From a virus: a stretch of DNA of 25,543 nt. The stretch is from positions 1-25,543 of IMG/VR virus record IMGVR_UViG_3300022074_000339; one strand, 5' to 3'. How positions within the stretch are numbered: position 1 is the stretch's first letter; every line of letters starts with the position of its first letter. Of this stretch, positions 7,901 through 13,236 are shown piece after piece. The notes under the pieces are model-generated. The model was not told where the DNA came from. It did not search any database and was given only the letters and a program-made list of their open reading frames with translations. The position numbers and the translations under genes were made by a program.

Positions 7901-9615
7901 TTTGAGTTAGATGGATATACATTTCTATACATGTTATTTAGTTCAACTTTATAGTTGGCATTTGACCCAGTATTGTATTGTACACCAGATAGATATTTTG
8001 ATCCACGTAAAATAATATTTTCTATTCTTGGATTAGTAGCAGTTAAAGCAACTCCTGAACCTTCTGGATCTGTTAGCCATTCAACATAGTTTGTAGAATA
8101 TGTTGTTGCGCCTATAACATGCAAAACTCTAGCGTAATTCCAACCTTTTCTTTGAAATGTAGATGCTACTTTGTATTTTGCTGTTCTATGTTTAAAGATA
8201 TACCACTCTGCATTATTGCCGTCGTAAGACGATGCAGAAACCGATACACTGACAAAACCACAATCGTTTGTTAAAGACGAAGCAGATCCTGTCGCAGGGT
8301 TACCAGCACCAGTAAAAGAACTTAAATTTAATGTATGAACAACAGCCCCATTTAGCTCTAATTGCAATGAGCCAGTTTCTGCATTACCAAAAGCACCAGA
8401 TGAATATGCCATGTAGTTATTCGTAACATTTGGAGCTGTATTGAAGTTTAAAGCCCCTGTTATATCATGTGATGCATATACTCCTAACCTTAAATTATTA
8501 TTACTAGAACTAACCTGATATGCACTATTTCTTGCAACTGCTGAAAAACCAGCAGCTGTTGCGGAGGCTGAATGACCAGTCACAGCATTACTCGCATCAA
8601 AAGAAAGTTTAGCTGAAACTCCATTTCTAGAGTCAGCATTTATAAGACTTAAGTTTGGTGCTGGACTCGGTGCTAATATTTTTAAAACCTCATTAAACTT
8701 GTCAACAGCAGTACCAATTGGTGTTGATGATGCAAAATCTGCAAATAAACCATCCGCATATGAGCCATCTTCTGCATTGCCTATTGTTGAGCTTCCTCCT
8801 CCACCTCCTCCACCAGTTGAGGAAGTAAGAACCACATTGTTGCCAGAATCTAACACCAAGTACTTACTCGCTACTCCTGTGCCGCTAGCTAATCCTGTTA
8901 TTTTCATTGTAGAACCAGTTATTGGCCCAACACTAATAGATCCTGTTGTTACATTACCATTACCCACAACCTCATTTAAAGTTGGGTTAGTTGTTATACC
9001 TGATAAATTAGAACCATCTCCGAAATAAGCAGAAGCAGATACATTTTGAGTTACAGATAAAGAACCAGTAAACTGGTGAAGATCTCCAGATGAATCTCCA
9101 AACACTGTAGATCCTGTTACCGAAATGTTTGTTATATTTTTATTTGTTATGTCAATAGAATAGTCTCTAGCAAAAATAGAACCTGAAACAATTAGGGTCC
9201 CAGATACTATTAGTTGAGAGCCATCAAATGTAAAATTCTGTTCTCCATTGATTGTACCATCACCTTTAGCAGTTACAATTCTATTGTCCCCATCATTTGA
9301 AATAGTAACAGAGCCACCACCACCGCCAGCTGATGATGTTGTAACAACATTATTGCCTGCGTCTAAAGCCAAAAATCTATTTGTGGCAGCTGCACCTGCT
9401 GGTGTGTTATATAATGAAATAGAAGAAGCAGAAATGTGACCTTCCACATTAAAGCTTCCTGTTAACTCAACTTTTTTCGTAGACCTATTGAAAGTAAAAT
9501 CATGAGAACCTGTAGTGTTTGCAACCCCATACTTTACTTGTATGGAATTTGTAACACCTGCCGCAGCTCCACCTGTTGCACTTCCACTAATATATGCCCA
9601 ACCAAATTCACCCAT
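4951..9615 (-). CDS. Giant tail fibre/adhesin-like protein with duplicated module and cupredoxin-like insert
   Basis: This 1554-residue protein is rich in Ser, Thr, Gly and Asn and has the look of a phage surface fibre. Residues 1-280 carry short fibre repeats, including two linkers, FLALDAGNNVVTTSSAGGGGG-type (81-101) and its partner at 252-276. Residues about 300-864 and 880-1554 are two copies of one module: GWNYARV at 491 and 1034, TNYVEW at 508 and 1156, YRNVY at 563 and 1212, ESYRI at 665 and 1342, and a closing SWGGYL/DWIGYL. Between the first two landmarks the second copy has about 105 extra residues (1049-1153) that resemble a cupredoxin, with H1091, C1134, H1137 and M1140. It probably acts at host recognition or in the baseplate. 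The ATG follows a weaker site, TTAAGAGG; the next gene is coupled. Confidence 0.88.
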   Translation of the reverse strand: MGEFGWAYISGSATGGAAAGVTNSIQVKYGVANTTGSHDFTFNRSTKKVELTGSFNVEGHISASSISLYNTPAGAAATNRFLALDAGNNVVTTSSAGGGGGSVTISNDGDNRIVTAKGDGTINGEQNFTFDGSQLIVSGTLIVSGSIFARDYSIDITNKNITNISVTGSTVFGDSSGDLHQFTGSLSVTQNVSASAYFGDGSNLSGITTNPTLNEVVGNGNVTTGSISVGPITGSTMKITGLASGTGVASKYLVLDSGNNVVLTSSTGGGGGGGSSTIGNAEDGSYADGLFADFASSTPIGTAVDKFNEVLKILAPSPAPNLSLINADSRNGVSAKLSFDASNAVTGHSASATAAGFSAVARNSAYQVSSSNNNLRLGVYASHDITGALNFNTAPNVTNNYMAYSSGAFGNAETGSLQLELNGAVVHTLNLSSFTGAGNPATGSASSLTNDCGFVSVSVSASSYDGNNAEWYIFKHRTAKYKVASTFQRKGWNYARVLHVIGATTYSTNYVEWLTDPEGSGVALTATNPRIENIILRGSKYLSGVQYNTGSNANYKVELNNMYRNVYPSNSNTITFTVTNSSTPAAQSVPAIGGGQDNTKIISVTGALAVNVSSLLSASLTANVSATHPLKANLSNAGSTTTTNGFLIDNRTLASSNLVENFHDESYRITSASYDTQNSVTVDAAGWNSETHMTGSNVDGHQDGLLFYNQRLYSPVDNDIPNGGNFSTLLNVQSGQPNYSSVVGTRTFYRVLTNSSGVNTSNFKIVTTKNSTTFNNSTLGASNAHFFFKIPGTTGWMDITQNFSYGQISDGNGALVAGASNDVDSGNNIHHLTIGTASLNNGSLAVIKILADESWGGYLSQLEFFLSASTNTPVSSEALDNIDSDSTGKGARLSFGSSNVINVYSSATGSGLGSMSTFNTNGTYTATGNRKGVFTSSPTLTGTLNEDVNASGSNYTNNSFKNAFQGALILEVNGSEVHETSLINLEGITNSFNGNSSGFTVSPVFYGESNNIPFYDKTYRTGSYQVGANDQNVGWNYARVVHNLDKTPMQTIIVTVVGGIFYFDGVKDTTLSLKIGNTYRFDTSHSSNSSHPLAFSTTSGGSHNGGSAYTTGVTSGANYIQIIPEAAVTLYPYCTSHPNMGGSTQLNITAATKTQTNYVEWIVDPSGSVEDTAVSGEVLSNFGHTTKYYQSGIGYFASRPTGSYSYLASNFYRNVYATGSSAIDFPTTTRCSITNVRMSGSGVTTTNSASATSGMAILNNSTNCHLTTLQVTGTVLFDASPSVSISGGLGQFTSYGVTVNSTIRHPFKNDKTATSLSKNYFMIYSGSVGSTNENTLEYFGMESYRIVSGNYSTQTEATQSASKWNPATAMNNGGTHDDGMVTSNGHLISPFQIGNKGDTRSANDGGSLQAPDSNPNYSTLTNSTRTYYRYFKNNTGNDRSSITITLHGSGSMVEKSTSLGNNGNFHLEAKVPESTAWLDAGKSYISNNKDTDGSGALVGGSSPTPISTGGTSFSITFNGGSQLGTGGGSKAVVLKISAHKDWIGYLERITVAYS
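4954..6978 (-). repeat. Adhesin module, copy B with insert
   Basis: This encodes residues 880-1554. The landmark spacing to copy A jumps from about 543 to 648 residues at the insert, then drifts to about 680 by the end, so the copies have diverged by small indels as well as the one large insertion. Confidence 0.8.
6157..6471 (-). other. Cupredoxin-like domain inside the giant adhesin
   Basis: Residues 1049-1153 begin with alternating beta strands (TIIVTVVGGIFYFDG, LSLKIGNTYRFD), then SSHPLAFS with H1091, a Gly/Ser loop, and LYPYCTSHPNMGG with C1134, H1137 and M1140. The C-x2-H-x2-M spacing with an upstream His is the ligand set of amicyanin (His53, Cys92, His95, Met98). Domain assignment is by pattern; copper binding is untested. 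Confidence 0.65.
7024..8718 (-). repeat. Adhesin module, copy A
   Basis: This encodes residues 300-864 of the giant protein. It aligns in order with copy B through at least nine landmarks (for example AKLSFDASN, LQLELNG, GWNYARV, PNYS, DGNGALVAG). Copy A lacks the cupredoxin-like insert. Confidence 0.8.
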
Positions 9616-9624
9616 CTAAACCTC

Positions 9625-10080
9625 TTAAAATGTGCTACATGCAGCTAAAACTCTTACATGGGCTGTTGTTCCTACAAACGCAACCCTATCAATCCCAGCT
9701 ATTTCAAATGTTGCCATTTCTCTCTGAGCAGCTGTTTGATCAGCCTCAGCAGCACCAGTATCTATAGCTGTTACAGTCATTGCTGTTCTAATTGACACAA
9801 CAGAATCATCAGATGGTGTCATTTCTGCTTTGGGCATTGTTTCTAGAGGAAACCATTTTCCAAAAGCGTGAGCATAGCCGTAAATAGTAACAGTTAAATT
9901 TGTACCAACATGTTTGTCTATCGCTAAAACGTGAAGGTATCTTTGACTTTCTGTGCTATATCCGTCCGATGATGCATCAAGCGAAGCAACAGCTACAACT
10001 TCTACTTCTTTTTCATGCTCACCTGCTATATTTTTCAGTTGCCTTGTTCTTCCAAAATTATTATATCTATGTGTTCCCAT
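9625..10080 (-). CDS. Putative virion structural protein, beta-rich
   Basis: This 151-residue protein is predicted to be mostly beta-strand with alternating hydrophobic residues (VEVVAVASLDA, LTVTIYGYAHA, VRVLAACSTF) and only one short helical part (about 108-125, AAEADQTAAQREM). No signal peptide or membrane segment is seen. It precedes the giant adhesin-like protein and fits a small head-decoration, tail-completion or baseplate protein; no family is recognised. The start is ATG behind AAGGAG, and a CTATTTACAG variant of the intergenic motif sits about 20 bases upstream, next to a weak hairpin with a T-run. Composition is ordinary for the window. Confidence 0.75.
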   Translation of the reverse strand: MGTHRYNNFGRTRQLKNIAGEHEKEVEVVAVASLDASSDGYSTESQRYLHVLAIDKHVGTNLTVTIYGYAHAFGKWFPLETMPKAEMTPSDDSVVSIRTAMTVTAIDTGAAEADQTAAQREMATFEIAGIDRVAFVGTTAHVRVLAACSTF

Positions 10081-10111
10081 TTGTAACTCCTTAAAAACTA
10101 CTGTAAATAGT

Positions 10112-10318
10112 CTATTTTCTTCGTTTTTTCTCTTCTTTTATTCTTCTACGAATTGCTCGCTCTTTAGCTCTTCGTCTTTTCTCCGAGGGCTTTGTGTAAT
10201 GTTGGCGATCTTTTATCTCATCAATGATCCCAAGTTTTTTACACTTCTTGATAAAACGCTTAACAACTCTATCAATATTGTCTTTTTTTCTTACTCTATA
10301 CGTATAATTATTCGCCAT
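10112..10318 (-). CDS. rpsU: Ribosomal protein bS21 homologue
   Basis: This 68-residue protein aligns over most of its length with bacterial bS21: the core NIDRVVKRFIKKCKKLGIID, then the HYTKPSEKRRRAKERAIRR segment that corresponds to FYEKPTTERKRAKASAVKR in Escherichia coli. The C-terminus is a run of Lys and Arg, as in bacterial bS21. bS21 sits on the small ribosomal subunit near the anti-Shine-Dalgarno end of 16S rRNA and supports initiation. Phage-encoded bS21 is known from marine phages, where it can replace the host protein in the ribosome. Here it lies in the late head-gene run, overlapping the previous gene by 11 bases, so it would be made together with virion proteins. Confidence 0.93.
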   Translation of the reverse strand: MANNYTYRVRKKDNIDRVVKRFIKKCKKLGIIDEIKDRQHYTKPSEKRRRAKERAIRRRIKEEKKRRK

Positions 10319-10727
10319 CTTTACCTGCCATTTTTTTCCATATTAATGAAGACTTGCCCATAAATGAAGAGATATCAACACCGGGGTCTTTTGGGTCAAC
10401 ATCAGATAAAGCACCCTTTCCTGATTCTTTTGTAGATGATGTTGGTGTTGTTCCTTCAAAAAGGTTGACTCCGTTATAAGCTTCACTACCAATTGCTTCC
10501 ATCATTTTTTTTCTTTTTTTAGATAATCTTGCTTTTGCTTGTTCATCAGTTTCATACTTAGGTTTTTGTTTTTTTGGGAATCTTTGTTTGGTTTCAACAA
10601 TTGGTTCTCCAACTCCTTTTACAACTTCACTTATAATTGAAGAAAGAGTGCCATCTTCAAAAATCACTTCTTTGATACACTCTTTTATTAATGGTTTTAA
10701 AATTTTCTTTAATTCTTGCTTATTCAT
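10308..10727 (-). CDS. Charged protein of unknown function next to the protease, tag-related N-terminus
   Basis: This 139-residue protein starts with MNKQELKKILKPLIKECIKEV, an amphipathic helix similar in character to the tags upstream but not the same, and contains IKE and IFE sites of the (L/I)-x-E type. A Lys/Arg-rich middle (about 50-78) is followed by a Thr/Ser/Gly-rich disordered-looking stretch and ends with a short hydrophobic-charged tail. In T4 the scaffold gene 22 follows the protease, but this protein is too short and too basic to be identified as gp22. A core, decoration or packaged protein is possible. It overlaps the protease stop by one base and the bS21 start by 11 bases. Confidence 0.75.
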   Translation of the reverse strand: MNKQELKKILKPLIKECIKEVIFEDGTLSSIISEVVKGVGEPIVETKQRFPKKQKPKYETDEQAKARLSKKRKKMMEAIGSEAYNGVNLFEGTTPTSSTKESGKGALSDVDPKDPGVDISSFMGKSSLIWKKMAGKDGE

Positions 10728-11356
10728 TAGTCCCTCAAGATCTTATTAAATAGATTGTCAATGTTGTTTTCTTTGCCTTCTGCAATTTTAAATTTAACTG
10801 CTCCTCTGTTTATACCTGACATATTGTTTTTTGGAAAGACATATGCGTTAGGCGTAGAGGGCTCTGCTACAATATCAAAGCAAATTAGCTGAAAGTCTTC
10901 TTCAACTATGGTATCTCCCATTGACTCTTTAACAGAACCAAGCCCGCGAGAAGAAATACCAAGCTTTACTCCAGCGTTGATTAAATCTTTAAGAATACGA
11001 CCAGAAGGAGTATCTAGCACTTTTATCTTACCCATCACATCTTTTCCCTCCCACCAACAATCTGTTATCATGTGGGAGACATTTTTAAGATTTATGACAG
11101 AATCATCGGGATGATCTAGTTCTCCTGTTGCTCTTCCATCAGAAACAACTTTTTTGTAATTTTCCATTTCTTTTTTAAGAACTTTCATTGGATAAACACG
11201 TCCATTACCATTTTTTTTATCTGCGGTTTGAATACGACCAACAAGATAGACAGCTCCCTCTTGGATTACCTCACGCTTTTGAGCTTCGCTCAAGCGATCA
11301 AGACAACGCCCATCGGGACATAATTCAAAAAATTCTGTTAATAATTGTTTACTCAT
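10727..11356 (-). CDS. Prohead maturation protease (T4 gp21-like serine protease)
   Basis: This 209-residue protein is predicted to cleave the scaffold and propeptides inside the prohead. The sequence has the GELDHP motif with H82 and the GISSRGLG motif with S135/S136, the His and Ser positions of the T4 gp21 family of phage maturation proteases; the following region with VEEDFQLICFDIVAEPS (about 151-167) is the usual beta part of the fold, and D161 may complete the active site. The length matches gp21 (212 residues). Start is ATG behind AAGGAG, with a stem-loop just upstream. In T4, gp21 cuts after (L/I)-x-E; sites of that type lie at the ends of most of the shared N-terminal tags in this window. 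Confidence 0.92.
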   Translation of the reverse strand: MSKQLLTEFFELCPDGRCLDRLSEAQKREVIQEGAVYLVGRIQTADKKNGNGRVYPMKVLKKEMENYKKVVSDGRATGELDHPDDSVINLKNVSHMITDCWWEGKDVMGKIKVLDTPSGRILKDLINAGVKLGISSRGLGSVKESMGDTIVEEDFQLICFDIVAEPSTPNAYVFPKNNMSGINRGAVKFKIAEGKENNIDNLFNKILRD

Positions 11357-11435
11357 CTCTTTCTCCTTTGAAGCGGGCGCAACCCGCTTGAGTCAGCTGC
11401 CTGAACAGCAACGACGAACTGGTTGTAGCATCCAT
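11349..11435 (-). CDS. Possible 28-residue leader peptide overlapping the protease start
   Basis: An ATG at 11435 opens a frame of 28 codons (M-D-A-T-T-S-S-S... ending in F-K-G-E-R-D-E) whose TAA stop overlaps the protease start ATG by eight bases, as if translationally coupled. No good ribosome site precedes it. A second, shorter frame of 12 codons starts at 11431. The 79-base segment is about half G+C, well above its surroundings. It may be a small gene, a leader peptide or only a structured RNA leader. Confidence 0.25.
   Translation of the reverse strand: MDATTSSSLLFRQLTQAGCARFKGERDE
11371..11389 (-). promoter_or_regulatory. GC-rich stem-loop just upstream of the protease ribosome site
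   Basis: The arms AAGCGGG and CCCGCTT pair perfectly around a five-base loop. The hairpin ends two bases before the AAGGAG of the protease gene, and no T-run follows, so it is not a typical terminator. It could stabilise the 5' end of a processed mRNA or affect translation of the protease. Confidence 0.5.
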
Positions 11436-11438
11436 TTT

Positions 11439-11753
11439 TTATTCATCTTTATCTCCAATTTTTGAAACGCGAAAGCCGAAGTCATCAACCAACATAGAAA
11501 TCAGATAAGATGTTCCAGCAGAGATCCAACCGCAAATAAAGAAATTAGCGATTGTATAATCAAATGTAAATAGTTCCGTCCACTTGTTAATGCAAAATAA
11601 AAAACATCCAACCCAAAAGCCTACACACAGAGGACAATGAAAAAGTGTATTCCATTTTTTTGTGTAATCTTTTTCGGGTCGGATGTCTTCAAATATCTTG
11701 CCGTACACAAGAATAAAAGTTAAGCCATAAGCGGCAAGAATAAAATTAAGCAT
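11439..11753 (-). CDS. Small multi-span membrane protein with CPLC motif
   Basis: The start chosen is ATG at 11753, giving 104 residues, because AGGAG lies six bases upstream and partly overlaps the previous gene's stop; a longer reading from 11888 would lie mostly inside the preceding gene. Three hydrophobic segments are seen (about residues 2-18, 42-56 and 69-88). Between the first two is FHCPLCVGFW, a CxxC motif next to the membrane that is reminiscent of the DUF1360 type of small phage and bacterial membrane protein. A membrane protein among head genes is odd; proheads of T4 assemble on the membrane, so a tethering role is conceivable. Function is unknown. Confidence 0.75.
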   Translation of the reverse strand: MLNFILAAYGLTFILVYGKIFEDIRPEKDYTKKWNTLFHCPLCVGFWVGCFLFCINKWTELFTFDYTIANFFICGWISAGTSYLISMLVDDFGFRVSKIGDKDE

Positions 11754-11760
11754 TAGGCTC

Positions 11761-12441
11761 CTAGTAAGTGTAGCGTCCATAAAGATACGGAGCAAACAAA
11801 CTGTTTTGCATAATTGAGCCTTTTTCTTCTGCATGGGGAACTTCACCAAGTTCAGTTGACATGCTTTGATCAGGCTGTAATTGAGCATCTTGCATCATAT
11901 CATCATGACCCTTTTTCATTTTAGATGATGGAGCTTCAGATTTTATCCACTCTGAAAGTTGATAGATTGTTGATTTTATAGAATCTCTTTCTTTTGATTC
12001 ATGTATTTTGCCCTCTAGAGAGCCATACACGTTTCCTCCTTGAATTGAATCATATTCAATAATACCATTTTTTCTCATCCACTCCATAAGACGAGATTCA
12101 GCTCCATAAACAACTTCAGACATTAAATCTTTTGGAAAAGCTACCAACTTTTTTTTCTCAACCATCAAAACAATATCTATGTCAGCATGATCAAATACAA
12201 GCAAATCACCATTAAGAGCTTTACGAACATTCACTTCAAACGTGGTAGTTCTAGAATTATTATTAATTATATCTACAGAAATTTGAGGCTTTATGTTTAC
12301 TTCAGTGTCGCCTTGTATATTAATGTCTAAGTCTTTTTCTTCAGGTTCTGTCTTTATATTTAAACCTGTTGGTGTTAATATGTCAATTCCAAGATCTTCT
12401 TTTAGTAAATCCGAAATTATATCTTGTGGGGGTTTATACAT
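11761..12441 (-). CDS. Unknown protein in the head-gene cluster
   Basis: This 226-residue acidic protein is not recognised. The first part (about 1-65) is polar with repeated acidic patterns (EEKDLDINIQGDTEVNI); a middle part (about 65-115) looks beta-alpha and contains FEVNVRKALNGDLLVFDHADIDI; the rest is helical with a Met/Gln-rich segment and ends LFAPYLYGRYTY. There is no obvious catalytic motif. It lies between the helical protein next to the portal and a small membrane protein, within the region that in T4 holds prohead core genes. Start is ATG immediately after the previous stop. Role unknown, most likely in head formation by context. Confidence 0.75.
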   Translation of the reverse strand: MYKPPQDIISDLLKEDLGIDILTPTGLNIKTEPEEKDLDINIQGDTEVNIKPQISVDIINNNSRTTTFEVNVRKALNGDLLVFDHADIDIVLMVEKKKLVAFPKDLMSEVVYGAESRLMEWMRKNGIIEYDSIQGGNVYGSLEGKIHESKERDSIKSTIYQLSEWIKSEAPSSKMKKGHDDMMQDAQLQPDQSMSTELGEVPHAEEKGSIMQNSLFAPYLYGRYTY

Positions 12442-13236
12442 TTATTTGATCTCCGATAATAATTGTTGAATGTTAAATACATCTTTAACCACTTCTTCGT
12501 TTAAAGGTTTGTTTTTAAAATCTTCAAGCTTTTCTTTAACTAGTTTTATTTTATCAGACCATTTGCCTTCACTTAAATTTTCGCATTGTTCTTTTAATCT
12601 TCCAATCTCCTCGTTCATGAACATTTTTAGTTGAAGTCCATTGTCAGAAAATGACGTGATATAATTGGTCAACAATTCTCTTTGTTCTTTTAATAATGAC
12701 TCTTTGTATGTATCATTAAATTTATTAACAAAAGTACTATAAGTAAGACTATCTACTGTCTTTAATTTTTGTTCTTTAACCGCTTGAGGATGCGAAATAA
12801 CAAGTGTCTTAAGTCTTTGCTCTATCAACAAACGTGTCTTTGCTTTAAGGCCATCAGAATTGAAATACTGGCCAACGGTTGCAATTGATTTATAATTGGG
12901 AATAAAGTTTCCAAATGCCTCTGGAAGATTCCGATTGAATTCTTTGATCAATTGTGTTTGTTGGTTAAAAATTTCTTTTCTGTCTAAAGAATCCCAGTCT
13001 TCTTTTACTTCTTTCATATAACGAAGCCCAAGAGCTTCCTCAAGCTTTTGAGGTTCCATTAGTTGTTTGTACAATTGTAGATCGTTGTAAAGAGGTTTTC
13101 CTTTTGAGAAGTATCTTTTAAGTGTCTCAACAATTTGTTGTTTCTTTTGAAGCTCTCCTCTTACAATAGCCTTTGTCATTTCTTTGATAAGGCACTCGTA
13201 AAGAAAAGCGGTATTTCTTTTCTTATTATGTTTCAT
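12442..13236 (-). CDS. Helical protein of unknown function, possible prohead core component
   Basis: This 264-residue protein is predicted to be almost entirely alpha-helical, rich in Lys, Glu, Leu and Gln, with no Cys pair, Walker box or membrane span. Its start overlaps the end of the portal gene by 11 bases. In T4 the genes between portal and protease (67 and 68) encode prohead core proteins, and the helical, charged make-up here would suit a scaffold or core role; sequence similarity to those proteins cannot be claimed. It could instead be a head-completion or tail-joining factor. Its stop is directly followed by the ATG of the next gene (TAAATG), so the two are co-translated. Confidence 0.78.
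   Translation of the reverse strand: MKHNKKRNTAFLYECLIKEMTKAIVRGELQKKQQIVETLKRYFSKGKPLYNDLQLYKQLMEPQKLEEALGLRYMKEVKEDWDSLDRKEIFNQQTQLIKEFNRNLPEAFGNFIPNYKSIATVGQYFNSDGLKAKTRLLIEQRLKTLVISHPQAVKEQKLKTVDSLTYSTFVNKFNDTYKESLLKEQRELLTNYITSFSDNGLQLKMFMNEEIGRLKEQCENLSEGKWSDKIKLVKEKLEDFKNKPLNEEVVKDVFNIQQLLSEIK

Noticed and set aside
1-10080. Diversity-generating retroelement acting on the fibre genes
   Set aside because: No reverse transcriptase and no template/variable repeat pair rich in A substitutions was seen; the repeats found are shared protein modules.
11754-11888. Longer N-terminus for the small membrane protein from the ATG at 11888
   Set aside because: That stretch lies inside the previous gene and has no ribosome site; the ATG at 11753 has AGGAG at ideal spacing.
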